Source of the DNA: VXRJ01 sp964636705
GTDB lineage: Bacteria; Acidobacteriota; Vicinamibacteria; Vicinamibacterales; UBA8438
Assembly (NCBI GenBank): GCA_964636705.1
Contig: CAZWUJ010000006.1
Location: 1 to 64,000 of the forward strand
Direction of reading: 5' to 3'
Length of the DNA: 64,000 nucleotides
The position numbers and the translations under genes are program-made. Each line of letters opens with the position of its first letter. The stretch's first letter is position 1. Under the pieces are notes generated by a model. That model was not told the origin of the DNA, did no database searches, and saw only the letters and a list, made by a program, of their open reading frames with translations. This document shows, in pieces, positions 1 through 11,400 of this stretch.

Positions 1-2138
1 CCCCGCCCGCCGTGACGCCTCCCGCAGCCGCCGCGCCCGAGGCGCCGCTTGCGCGCGTCGCGGCCGGACGCACGCCACGCACACAGCCGGCCCGGCCTAC
101 CGGAAGGACGGTTCCCCCGAAGCTCCGCCTCCGGGTGGAGGAGCCGAAGCGGGTCGCACGCCCTTCGGTTCAACCGAGTGCCGCATCGTCAGGCGTGCCG
201 CGGGCGGTGCCTCCGCAGCCGGTCAGACCACCCGCGGTGCGACCTCTGCCGCCACGACCCGCGGTAGGCGGCTACCGCCCGCCGCCGCGACCCCACCACC
301 GTCCGGGGGGCCGCCGCTCGCAGTACCGGCGCGCGCGCACGACCGCGACGCCGTCGGCGCCGGCGCCGCCTCCCATCACGCGCACCATCACTGTCACCGA
401 GGGCATGACGGTGAAGGACCTCGCCGACCGCCTCGATGTGACGCCGAAGGACATCCTCAAGAAGCTGATCGAGCGGCGCGTCATGATGACGATCAACACC
501 ACGCTCGACGATGAAACGGCGACGACGATTGCCCGCGACTTCGGGGCGGACGTCACGATGCGCACCTTCGAGGAAGAAATGGGGGTCCTCGAGGCCGAAG
601 AGGCGAATCCGGAGGATCTCGTGTCTCGCGCGCCGGTCGTTACCGTCATGGGACACGTCGATCACGGCAAGACGACCTTGCTCGACGCCATCCGGGAAAC
701 GAAGGTCGCCGAAGGAGAAGCAGGCGGGATTACGCAGCATATCGGGGCGTACGCGGTTGAGATCAACAACCGGCGAATCGTCTTCCTCGATACGCCGGGT
801 CACGAGGCGTTCACGCTGATGCGGGCGCGCGGTGCGCAAGTGACCGACGTGGTCATCCTCGTCGTGGCCGCCGACGACGGGGTGATGCCGCAAACGCAGG
901 AGGCGATCGATCACGCGCGCGCCGCCAAGGTCCCGATCATCGTCGCCATCAACAAGATCGACAAGGCGGACGCCAACCCGGATCGGGTCAAGCAGGAACT
1001 GGCGGAACGCGACCTGGCGCCCGAGGACTGGGGCGGCACGACGGTGACGGTCCCGGTCTCTGCCAAGAAGAAACAGAATCTGGACGGCCTGCTCGAAATG
1101 ATCCTGCTCGTGACCGAGTTGGAAGAGACCAAGGCGAACCCGAAGCGCACGGCCACCGGCACGGTGCTTGAAGCCAAGGTCGATCGTGGGCGCGGCCCGG
1201 TCGCGACCGTCCTGGTCCAGGACGGCACCCTGAGGGTCGGAGACAACTTCATCGCCGGGGTCGTCGTCGGCAAGGTGCGCGCGCTACATGACGACCTCGG
1301 GAAGACGATTCGTGAGGCGGAGCCATCCAGCCCGGTGGAGGTGCTCGGCCTTACCGCGCTCCCTCAGCCGGGTGACGCCTTTCAGATGGTGGCCGACGCG
1401 GCCAAGGCCCGCCAAATCGCGTTGCTCCGCCAGGCCCAGGCCAAGGAGAAGGCGCTTGGAGGACGGGGCCAGCGGTTGACGCTCGAGTCGTTGCAGCAGC
1501 AGCTCGAGGCGGGAACCGCCAAGGAGCTGCCGATCATCATCAAGGCGGACGTACAGGGATCGGCCGAGGTGTTGGCCGGCTCGCTCGGCAAGCTCGGCGA
1601 CGAGCGTGTCAAGACGCGCGTCATCCACACGGGCGTCGGAGCAATCAGCGAATCGGACGTGCTGCTCGCCTCGACCTCGAACGCCATCATTGTCGGCTTC
1701 AACGTGCGGCCGGACCGGAACGCGACCGCCATCGTGGAACGCGAAGGCGTGGATCTGCGGCTTCACTCGGTCATCTACGACGTTACCGACGAGTTGAAGA
1801 AGGCGCTGGCCGGGATGCTGGAGCCGACAACCAAGGAAACCCAGCTCGGCGCCGCCGAGGTGCGGCAGACCTTCAAGGTTCCCAAGTTCGGCACGGCGGC
1901 CGGCTGCCTGGTAACCGATGGCGTCGTCACTCGGTCGGGCGACGCCCAGGCGCGGCTCGTCCGTGATGGCGTGGTGGTGTACGAGGGCAGGATCGGCTCC
2001 TTGCGGCGCTTCAAGGACGACGTCAACGAGGTGAAGACGGGCCTCGAGTGCGGCATCGCCTTCGAGAAGTACGCCGACGTGAAGGTGGGCGACGTGATCG
2101 AGTCCTTCACCGTCGAGAAGGTGGCAGCCACCGTCTGA
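1..2138 (+). CDS. infB: Translation initiation factor IF-2 (5' end outside window)
   Basis: IF-2 is the GTPase that brings formyl-Met-tRNA to the 30S subunit and promotes subunit joining. The reading frame is open from the left edge, so the N terminus is missing; about 710 residues are visible. Counting from the first in-frame GTG at 12, residues 1-120 are a Pro/Arg/Ala-rich linker and 122-178 an IF2_N helical domain. The G domain has GHVDHGKT at 214-221, DTPGHE at 260-265 and NKID at 314-317. The beta-barrel and IF2-C domains follow to the end. rbfA begins 2 bp after the stop, the usual nusA-infB-rbfA-truB-rpsO-pnp order. Confidence 0.97.
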   Translation, partial: PPAVTPPAAAAPEAPLARVAAGRTPRTQPARPTGRTVPPKLRLRVEEPKRVARPSVQPSAASSGVPRAVPPQPVRPPAVRPLPPRPAVGGYRPPPRPHHRPGGRRSQYRRARTTATPSAPAPPPITRTITVTEGMTVKDLADRLDVTPKDILKKLIERRVMMTINTTLDDETATTIARDFGADVTMRTFEEEMGVLEAEEANPEDLVSRAPVVTVMGHVDHGKTTLLDAIRETKVAEGEAGGITQHIGAYAVEINNRRIVFLDTPGHEAFTLMRARGAQVTDVVILVVAADDGVMPQTQEAIDHARAAKVPIIVAINKIDKADANPDRVKQELAERDLAPEDWGGTTVTVPVSAKKKQNLDGLLEMILLVTELEETKANPKRTATGTVLEAKVDRGRGPVATVLVQDGTLRVGDNFIAGVVVGKVRALHDDLGKTIREAEPSSPVEVLGLTALPQPGDAFQMVADAAKARQIALLRQAQAKEKALGGRGQRLTLESLQQQLEAGTAKELPIIIKADVQGSAEVLAGSLGKLGDERVKTRVIHTGVGAISESDVLLASTSNAIIVGFNVRPDRNATAIVEREGVDLRLHSVIYDVTDELKKALAGMLEPTTKETQLGAAEVRQTFKVPKFGTAAGCLVTDGVVTRSGDAQARLVRDGVVVYEGRIGSLRRFKDDVNEVKTGLECGIAFEKYADVKVGDVIESFTVEKVAATV

Positions 2139-2140
2139 CC

Positions 2141-2533
2141 GTGGCGCACGGTACGCGGACGCTGCGCGTCGCCGAGCGCGTGCGAGAGGAACTGAGCACG
2201 CTGCTCGCGCGGTCCGTCCGTGACCCCGGAGTCGCGGGCGCCATGATTACCGCGGTCCGAATGACTCCCGATCTGCAGATCGCCCGCGTCTTCTACACCG
2301 TCGCGGAGGGCGCCGACCGGCGCGATGTCGCACGCGGACTGCGGCGGGCCCGGCCGTACCTTCGGCGGGCGATGAGCGAGCGGCTACAGCTCCGCCGCTC
2401 GCCCGATCTGCAGTTCCTCCTCGACAACTCGGCGGAACGGCAAGACCGGATTGCGCGTATCTTCGACGACCTGGAACGCGAACGGAACGCCCCGCCGTCC
2501 GACGCACCGGACGACAACAGCGATGCTTCGTGA
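2141..2533 (+). CDS. rbfA: 30S ribosome-binding factor A
   Basis: RbfA is a small KH-fold protein that binds the immature 30S subunit and helps 16S rRNA 5'-end maturation. The product is 130 residues, the usual family length. The core motif ITAVRMTPDLQIARVFYTV lies around residues 36-54, and the C-terminal tail is acidic. The GTG start at 2141 is chosen because it is 2 bp past the infB stop and gives the family N terminus; an upstream ATG in the same frame at 2048 would overlap infB by 90 bp. The 3' end overlaps the start of the next gene by 11 bp, which suggests translational coupling. Confidence 0.93.
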   Translation: MAHGTRTLRVAERVREELSTLLARSVRDPGVAGAMITAVRMTPDLQIARVFYTVAEGADRRDVARGLRRARPYLRRAMSERLQLRRSPDLQFLLDNSAERQDRIARIFDDLERERNAPPSDAPDDNSDAS

Positions 2534-3512
2534 TCCGCCGGCCTTGATGATCGACGCCCTCCGGTCGGGGCGGCGCTTTGTACTCTCGTCCCACGCTCGG
2601 CCCGACGGCGACTCCATCGGCTCGCAACTCGCACTGGCGCACGCGCTCGAGGCGCTCGGCAAGACGGTTTGCATCGTGAACCACGACAAGCCGCCGGCAT
2701 ACCTCGCGGCCTTGCCCGGGGCCGATCGGATCGAAGTTGCCGAGTCGCTGCCGGACCACGCCGGACGATTCGACGCCGCGGTAGTCCTCGAGTGCGGGAG
2801 CCTCGACCGGACGGAGGTTGCCGGCCTGGACCGGCAGCCGGTCCTGAACATCGATCACCACCTCGGAAACACGGCGTACGGCGCTCTCAACTGGTTCGAT
2901 CCGACCGCCGCCGCCTGCGCCGAACTGGTACACGACCTGATCGCCGCACTCGACGTGGATTTGACACCGCCGATTGGCACGGCCGTGTACGCCGGCATCC
3001 TGACCGACACCGGAGGATTCCGCCACGGGAACATCACGGCCCGGACCTTTGACATCTGCCGCCGGGTTGCGGCGTGTGGAGTCGACGTGGCACGGGTCGC
3101 GTCGGACGTGTACCAGAGCAGCACGCTCGGCAAGATACGGTTGACCGGCCGCGTGCTCGACAGGATGCGGTTGGAGGGCAGCGGCCGCGTCGCTCTCATC
3201 GAACTCCACGACACGCTGATCCGCGAGACCGGGTGTCCTCCCGACGACATCGAAGGAGTGATCAACATGCCGCTCGCGGCACGGAACATCCGGGCGGTCA
3301 TCATGGTCAAGACACTCGACGGGGTGACGCGCGTCAGCTTCCGCTCGAAGGGAGCGGTTGACGTCCGAACCGTCGCCGCGCGGTTCGGCGGGGGCGGGCA
3401 CCGCAACGCGGCAGGCTGCTCGCTGGACTCCCCTGCCGTCGAGTTGCCGGCCGTCCTCGCACGAACCATCGAGGCCGTCGACGCGGTGGCGCCCACGGAG
3501 TCGGACGCGTGA
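2523..3512 (+). CDS. nrnA: DHH-family phosphoesterase, NrnA-like oligoribonuclease/pAp phosphatase
   Basis: This family degrades nano-RNAs and 3'-phosphoadenosine 5'-phosphate with manganese. The product is 329 residues from the ATG at 2523. The DHH domain shows motif I HARPDGD (24-30), motif III NIDHH (109-113) and DTGGFRHGN near 160; the DHHA1 domain ends with GGGGHRNAAG. At motif II, where the family usually has Asp, the sequence reads LECGSLDR with Glu90. It overlaps rbfA by 11 bp, and its stop overlaps the truB start. The position between rbfA and truB is standard for this gene. Substrate is inferred from family only. Confidence 0.9.
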   Translation: MLRDPPALMIDALRSGRRFVLSSHARPDGDSIGSQLALAHALEALGKTVCIVNHDKPPAYLAALPGADRIEVAESLPDHAGRFDAAVVLECGSLDRTEVAGLDRQPVLNIDHHLGNTAYGALNWFDPTAAACAELVHDLIAALDVDLTPPIGTAVYAGILTDTGGFRHGNITARTFDICRRVAACGVDVARVASDVYQSSTLGKIRLTGRVLDRMRLEGSGRVALIELHDTLIRETGCPPDDIEGVINMPLAARNIRAVIMVKTLDGVTRVSFRSKGAVDVRTVAARFGGGGHRNAAGCSLDSPAVELPAVLARTIEAVDAVAPTESDA

Positions 3513-4462
3513 CCGAGACGACGCCCTTGGCCGTCGATGGCGTCCTCGTCGTAGACAAGCCACCCGGGCTGACTTCCCACGACGTCGTCGCGCGAGTCCG
3601 GCGCAGCCTCGGCATCCGCCGGGTCGGTCATCTCGGCACCCTCGACCCGATGGCGACCGGAGTGCTGCCTCTCGTCGTCGGCAAGGCCACGCGCCTCGCG
3701 ACCTTCCTCTCACCGGGGCGGAAGGTCTACATCGGGCTGATGCGGCTGGGGGTCTCGACCGACACCTACGACATGACCGGCACCGTCACCGGAGACCTGC
3801 GCGAGGAGATGGCGAGGGGAGACCTCGCGGTCCCTGCCGAAGACGCCGTCGGCCGCGCAGTCGAAGCGTTTGTCGGCACGTTCCTGCAGCGTCCGCCACC
3901 GTACTCGGCGAAACGCATCCAGGGCGTGCGCGCCTATCGGCTCGCGCGGCGCAACCGGCCCGTGGCGCCCGAGCCGGTCGAGGTGACGGTTCACTCGCTC
4001 GATCTCCTGGCGGTAACCCGGACCCACGTCCGGTGCCGGGTTACCTGCAATCCTGGCTTCTACATGCGGGCGCTCGCGCATGATCTGGGCGTTTCGCTCG
4101 GCTGCGGCGCAGCTCTCGAGGCCCTGCGACGAGAGCGCAACGGGCCGTTCGACCTCCGGGACGCCATGCCTTTCGAGCAGCTCGATCTGCCGGCGGAGAC
4201 CGTCGCCGCGAAACTGATCCCCATCGGGGACCTGCTGCCGGAAACACCACGCCTGACGCTCACGCCGCACGGAGCTGCCCGCGTGCGACACGGCAACGAC
4301 CTGACGGCAGCCGATGTCGTTTCGTCCGATCGAGCCTGGACGGACACTCCCTTGCCCGCAGGACAGACCCTTGCGCGCCTGTATGACGGCGACGGAACGT
4401 TTCTGGCGCTCGCCCGGAGCGACGCGGCCCGGATTTTGCACCCCACGATCGTTGTAGTGTAG
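3509..4462 (+). CDS. truB: tRNA pseudouridine(55) synthase
   Basis: TruB converts U55 in the T-loop of most tRNAs to pseudouridine. The product is 317 residues, typical for the bacterial enzyme. The catalytic motif GTLDPMATG is at 43-51 with nucleophile Asp46, and KPPGLTSHD near the N terminus is also diagnostic. A C-terminal PUA-like region follows. The GTG start at 3509 overlaps the nrnA stop as GTGA, so translation is likely coupled. Confidence 0.96.
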   Translation: MTETTPLAVDGVLVVDKPPGLTSHDVVARVRRSLGIRRVGHLGTLDPMATGVLPLVVGKATRLATFLSPGRKVYIGLMRLGVSTDTYDMTGTVTGDLREEMARGDLAVPAEDAVGRAVEAFVGTFLQRPPPYSAKRIQGVRAYRLARRNRPVAPEPVEVTVHSLDLLAVTRTHVRCRVTCNPGFYMRALAHDLGVSLGCGAALEALRRERNGPFDLRDAMPFEQLDLPAETVAAKLIPIGDLLPETPRLTLTPHGAARVRHGNDLTAADVVSSDRAWTDTPLPAGQTLARLYDGDGTFLALARSDAARILHPTIVVV

Positions 4463-4465
4463 GAT
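4436..4465 (+). promoter_or_regulatory. Possible sigma-70 promoter for rpsO
   Basis: A weak -35 TTGCAC (4436-4441) and a -10 TAGGAT (4460-4465) are separated by 18 bp and straddle the truB stop, about 70 bp before rpsO. Each box matches only 3-4 of 6 consensus bases. The case rests mainly on position, since rpsO commonly has its own promoter. Confidence 0.28.
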
Positions 4466-4533
4466 CGCCTGATCAAAACAGGGGAAGAACACCAAGAGAG
4501 ACGGACCACAGAGAGCGAGGGAGTCGAGACGAC

Positions 4534-4803
4534 GTGGCGCTGGCGAAGGACCGAAAGACGGAGTTGATTGGCTCGTACCAACTGCACGAGAGCGACACCG
4601 GGTCTCCCCAGGTGCAGATCGCGATCCTGAGCGAGCGGATCGGCTACCTGACCGAACACTTCAAGACCCACGCGAAGGATCACCATTCGCGCCGCGGCCT
4701 CCTACAGATGGTCGGCCGTCGCCGCCGCCTCCTCGACTACCTCAAGGGGAAGGATACCGAGAGCTACTCCGTGCTGATCAAGCGTCTCGGCATCCGCAAG
4801 TAG
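4534..4803 (+). CDS. rpsO: 30S ribosomal protein S15
   Basis: S15 is a primary 16S rRNA-binding protein of the 30S platform. The product is 89 residues, the exact family length. The family block HESDTGSPQVQIA is near residues 19-31 and HSRRGLLQMVGRRRRLLDYL near 50-70. The start is GTG at 4534, with a purine-rich run (gagcgaggga) about 10-20 bp upstream. It is followed by a structured gap and pnp, as in many bacteria. Confidence 0.97.
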   Translation: MALAKDRKTELIGSYQLHESDTGSPQVQIAILSERIGYLTEHFKTHAKDHHSRRGLLQMVGRRRRLLDYLKGKDTESYSVLIKRLGIRK

Positions 4804-4812
4804 GCAACCACT

Positions 4813-4830
4813 CGGTCTCGATCGGGACCG
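4813..4830 (+). terminator. GC-rich hairpin downstream of rpsO (attenuator-like)
   Basis: CGGTCTC (4813-4819) pairs with GGGACCG (4824-4830) around a GATC loop. This gives a 7-bp stem with one G-U pair, 10 bp past the rpsO stop. There is no clear U-run after it, so it may attenuate transcription or protect the 3' end rather than terminate fully. Confidence 0.4.
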
Positions 4831-4904
4831 CTTCCCCGCCTGCGCTCCGCGATTCGAGGCGCCGAATCACCAGCCCGCCTCACCACCGAACTCACACAAC
4901 ACGC

Positions 4905-4924
4905 TCGAACCGAAACGGTTTCGA
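4905..4924 (+). promoter_or_regulatory. Leader hairpin in front of pnp
   Basis: TCGA+ACCG (4905-4912) pairs with CGGT+TCGA (4916-4919 and 4921-4924) around an AAA loop, with one bulged T. The hairpin ends 17 bp before a CAGGAG ribosome-binding site at 4939-4944. In E. coli a leader hairpin before pnp is an RNase III site used for autoregulation; an equivalent role here is inference. Confidence 0.35.
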
Positions 4925-4950
4925 CCGTTCCAACTGAACAGGAGATTTCC

Positions 4951-7185
<2,235 letters not shown>

Positions 7186-7197
7186 CCTGCCAGCTTG

Positions 7198-8352
7198 CTA
7201 GTCCCGCCCCGCGTTGCCGGCAGCGCCCGCGGCTGCCATCCGCGCGCGAAGCGGCGGGTGGGAATAGAAGAGCCACTCCACGATGCGCGAGGGGTTCTCT
7301 TCGGCGAGGTGTTGCGACGCAAGGCGGCGGAGGCCGGATACGAACGCATCGCGGTTGCCGGTCATCCGGATCGCGTAGCGGTCGGCGCGCCGCTCGTGCC
7401 AGCGGGAGAGGCCGCGCGTCAACGGGGAAGCCGCCAGCATGACCGTGCACACCACGACGGCCAGGACGGGCAGTCCCGCCACATCGCCCAGTGGTGGCAG
7501 TCCGGCACCGGCGCCGGGACCGGCGAGCAGCAGGTGAGCCACTCCGCAAGCCGCCGTCACGATCAGGGCATCCAGGGCGATCGACTGCCAAAGGTCGCGA
7601 TGCGCGTGGTGCGCCAGTTCGTGCGCGACGACGACTTCGATCTCCGAGTCGGTGTAGTCGTCAAGCAGCGTATCCGACACCAGGATGCGCCGCGAAGGAC
7701 CAACACCTACCACCGCCGCGTTGGCGGTATCGCTTCGCCCGGCGATGCGCCATTCACGGATGGCGATGCCGGGTGCGCCGGCTCGTGCCGCAAGCACCTC
7801 GAGCCGCCGGCGCAACGGCGCCCGCTTCAGCGGCGCCGTCTCGAAGAGCCAGCGGGCCAGCAGCATCGGCGCCACCATTGCCCGTGCCACGGACACCAGG
7901 AGGAAGCCACCGCCGGCCAGCCACCACCAGCCGTCGGGGCGGTGCGCGACTATCACGAACACCCCGGCCGCGGCGACGGTCCACCAGACGATCCGCCGCG
8001 CCGCCGCATGCACGAGGTGGCCGCGCAACCAGTCGCCCAGCCGTTCGTGTGACAGGCCGTAACGGCGCTCCAGCACGAATTCGACCCACCAGACGAAGGG
8101 AAGCGCCGCCAGTTCCACCGCCACGCCGAGCAGAGCGGCGGCCAGGGCCGCAAGGGCCACGTCGGATACGGCTCCGGCTACCGCCTCGGTCACGAGCGCC
8201 GTGGAGAGGAACTGGTCCACGCCCGGGACCAGAGTGGGTGGCGGAAAGCCGGCCGAGATGGCCCAGAGGAGAACACCGGCCCGGGCCGCCACTGCCAACA
8301 CGCGCCCCCGGCGCACCTGGCGCTGGTAGCGGGCGGCCTTGTTCTCGTTCAC
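7198..8352 (-). CDS. M48 family membrane zinc metalloprotease (Ste24-like)
   Basis: The product is 384 residues, with several hydrophobic segments (about 20-40, 60-95, 120-165 and 255-305) around a peptidase M48 domain. The zinc site HELAHH is at 244-249 and the third ligand region HERRADRYA lies about 80 residues later. The layout resembles Ste24/CAAX-protease homologues, longer than HtpX. Such proteases act in membrane protein quality control; the substrate is unknown. The GTG start at 8352 lies on the edge of intergenic repeat A, which fills the gap to smc, so the gene may be read from the smc transcript. The start is uncertain because no strong ribosome-binding site is seen. Confidence 0.85.
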   Translation of the reverse strand: MNENKAARYQRQVRRGRVLAVAARAGVLLWAISAGFPPPTLVPGVDQFLSTALVTEAVAGAVSDVALAALAAALLGVAVELAALPFVWWVEFVLERRYGLSHERLGDWLRGHLVHAAARRIVWWTVAAAGVFVIVAHRPDGWWWLAGGGFLLVSVARAMVAPMLLARWLFETAPLKRAPLRRRLEVLAARAGAPGIAIREWRIAGRSDTANAAVVGVGPSRRILVSDTLLDDYTDSEIEVVVAHELAHHAHRDLWQSIALDALIVTAACGVAHLLLAGPGAGAGLPPLGDVAGLPVLAVVVCTVMLAASPLTRGLSRWHERRADRYAIRMTGNRDAFVSGLRRLASQHLAEENPSRIVEWLFYSHPPLRARMAAAGAAGNAGRD

Positions 8353-8403
8353 CCGACCATCGTCGCCTGCGGCTCCGATGGCCGCCCAGCCACGCCTATC
8401 TAG
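8352..8403 (+). repeat. Intergenic palindromic repeat A, copy 1
   Basis: A 52-bp block filling the smc-M48 spacer from the smc stop to the M48 start codon. Its core (8357-8381) is a symmetric hairpin: CCATCG, tc, GCC, loop tgc, GGC, tc, CGATGG. It matches the reverse complement of 19850-19901 with one difference, and its first two thirds match 15314-15348. It resembles a REP-type element. Confidence 0.75.
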
Positions 8404-11400
8404 GACATCTTCACGGAGATCAGCTTCGAGACGCCAGGCTCTTCCATCGTAATGCCGTAGAGCCGGTCGGCGATCTCCATCGTCTTCCGGTTGTGCGTCA
8501 CCAGAACGAACTGCGTCCTCTCGAGCAGGCCGCGAAGCATCTCGACGAACCGGCCAATGTTGGCGTCGTCGAGCGGCGCATCGATTTCGTCGAGCAGACA
8601 GAAGGGACTGGGACGGTACTTGAAGATGGCGAACATCAGGGCCATGGCCGTCAGCGCCTTCTCACCCCCCGACAACAATTGAATGCTCTGGAGCCGTTTC
8701 CCCGGCGGTTGCGCGATGATGTCGATGCCGCTTTCGAGCAGATCGGTTTCGTCCAGCAGCACCAGGCCGGCACGCCCGCCGCCGAACAGCGTCTGGAAAG
8801 TCCCCTGGAAGTATTCGTTGACGGCCGTGAACGCCTCCCGGAACCGTTCGCGCGTCGTGGCATCGATGCGAGCGATCGCTTCGCCGGTGGCCGCAATGGA
8901 ATCGAGCAGGTCCTGGCGCTGCCCCGTCAGGAACGCATGTCGCTCCTCGAGTTCATCGAATTGATCGATCGCCATCATGTTGACCGGTCCGAGGCGGTCG
9001 ATCCGGTCGCGGAGCGCGTCGACCATCTGATCCGCGTCGAATCCGTCACCCGGATCGCCGGCGGCCAGGAACGCCCGGTCCGGCTCGATCGGACCGTCGG
9101 CTTCCATCTCGACGACTTCGGCCAGCACCCGCGGCAACGCGGTCTGCAGTGCGTCCCGACACGCCTCGGCAAGATGCGTCAGGTCGGCGTCAACCGTGGC
9201 GCGCGCCACATCCTCTTGGGCGACAGCGGCCCGCGCCGCATCCAGATCCGCCCGCGCGCGCTTTACCGCGTCGTCACATGCGGCGATTCTCGCGCCGGTG
9301 TCGCCCACGCGCGCATCGAGGCCCGCGATCTCGCGGCGCAGGCCGTCGAGCGCGCGGACTTCGGCATCACGTTCCTCTTCCGTCCGGGCAACCTCTTCGA
9401 GCAGTCTCTGCCGATCCGCCCGTGCCTGCAGGTTGCCGGCGCGACGCGCCTCTATCCGTTGATGCAGGTCCTGAAGTTGATCCCCGAGGCGGCGAGCATC
9501 GGCTGCCAGAGCCTCGACCCGCTCCGCCATCCGCGCGTGCTCCGCCTTCGCGTCCGCCACGCGCCCGGCGAGGACGTCAACGGTGTCTCTCGCCTCCAGC
9601 AGGCTGGCCTGCGCCCCCATGAAGCGCTCGTCAGCCAACTGCTGCTCCACGTCGAGCCGGTGTATCGACTCGCGCGCCTCGGCTTCCCTGTCCTCCAGAC
9701 CGCTCCGCTCCTCGACCATGTGGCGGCGCTCGGTCTCGATTGCGCGCTGCCTCGCCGCCAACTGCGCCTGATCATCATCGAGGCGCTCGACCCGCATCTG
9801 GCAACCGACCAGTTCCTTCTCGAGCGCGTGCTGATCGGCCCCCGCTGCGGTTGCCGCATCGCTCCAACGGCCCGCATCGGCCTCCCATGCCGTCAACTCC
9901 GCCACGAGCCGGTCCAATGCGGCTTCCCTCGTCTGGAGTCGCTCGCGCAACCCCTTGATCTCACGCCGCGCGGTCAACAGGCCCCTGGCCCCGCAAGCGC
10001 CGCCTCCCTCCATCCGATCCGCCCCCCGCAGGACGATGCCATCCGGCGTGACGATCGGATCGTTCGTAACCGCAGCCGCCGCGGCCGCGTCCTGGATCGA
10101 CGGCGCCAACCACCGGCGGGAGAGCAGACGTCCGACCACCTGGGCGCCTGGCCCGGTCACCGTCACCAGATCGGTCAACGGTCGGAGCGACGCATGCGGG
10201 GGCGGGGGCGCCACAGTGGCGCGCTTCGCCGGCGACCCTGCCGGGCCCCCGGACTCGCCGGCACCGGCAATGAGGAATCCGCAACGGCCCGCCTCCTGCG
10301 AGGCGGCCAGCGCGACACCGGACAACGCGGCGTCGCGCGACGGCACGACAACGAACTGCAGCAGCTCGGCCAGCGAGGCCTCGACGGCGCGTTCCCTCGA
10401 CTCCGTCACTTCCAGGTGATCCGCGACCGCACCGTAGTGCTCGATTGCCCCATCCGCCGTCAACACCGCCCGAGCACCCTCGCCATAGCCGGCGCGTGCC
10501 GTTTCGATCTCGGCCAGCGACTCGATCCGCGCGCGCAGCGCCGCTACCTCCTGCTCGCGCACGCGCCGATCCGCGTTCCCCTCTTCGATCCGGCGGCGGG
10601 CCGCAACAAGCGCCGCCTCTGCTTCCGTCCGCCGCGCGCGAGCCGCCTCGACGCGATCCCGCACGACGGCAACCGCTGCTTCCGTCGCGTCGCGTTGCTC
10701 CGCCGCCCGGGCGGTCTGCGCAACCACGTCCGTCCCTTCGGCGTCCAGCCTGACCAGCGCTTCCGCGATTCGCGCATAGCCCCCCAGCGCCTGGTCCACT
10801 ACGTTCTGGAGCACGGTGGCGGCGCTGCTCGCGGCAAGCATCTCGTTGCGCGCCGCCTCTACATCGCTCTCATGCTTCTCGATCGTCCGCTGCGTCTCCG
10901 CCAGGGCCTTCTCCGCGCCGCCCAGCCGCTCCAGGGCCGTGTCCCGTTCCGCCTGCGCCTTCCCGTTCGCCTCGCGCTGCGTCCCGAGCTCCATCTCCAT
11001 CGGTGACAGACGCTGTTCGAGGGCGATGAGCGCCGCCTTGCCGTCCGCCAGCTCGATCTCCAGCTCCGCTGCCCGCTGCCCGTCGAACTCGATGCGATGC
11101 TGGTGGCGCTCGATCGCGAGTTCCCGCAGGTGAGCCGTCTCGCGAGCCGCGGCCACCGCCTGCTCCGCCTCTGCCAGCTCCAGGCGCAGCCTTTCGCGCC
11201 GGTTTTCCTGCTCGGCCAGCGCCGCCTCCGCCACCTGCGCCTGAGACGACGCCCGCTCCATGCGCCGCGACGCCTCCTCGATGGCCCCCTGGAGCGCTCG
11301 GCTGCGCCGTGCGAACGATACCTTCTGCCAGCGGCGGAGCTCTTCGCGCAGCCGGCGGTAGCGCCGCGCTTTCGCCGCCTGCCGTTGCAGCGTTGTGCGC

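Noticed and set aside
4836..4862. CGCCTGCGCTCCGCGATTCGAGGCG, slightly like repeat A
   Set aside because: The conserved CCATCG/CGATGG arms are missing and similarity is limited to a few GC-rich words.
7491..11006. A 1171-codon open frame on the plus strand
   Set aside because: It lies antisense to smc, is Arg/Pro-rich with no domain, and is a by-product of GC-rich third positions in smc.
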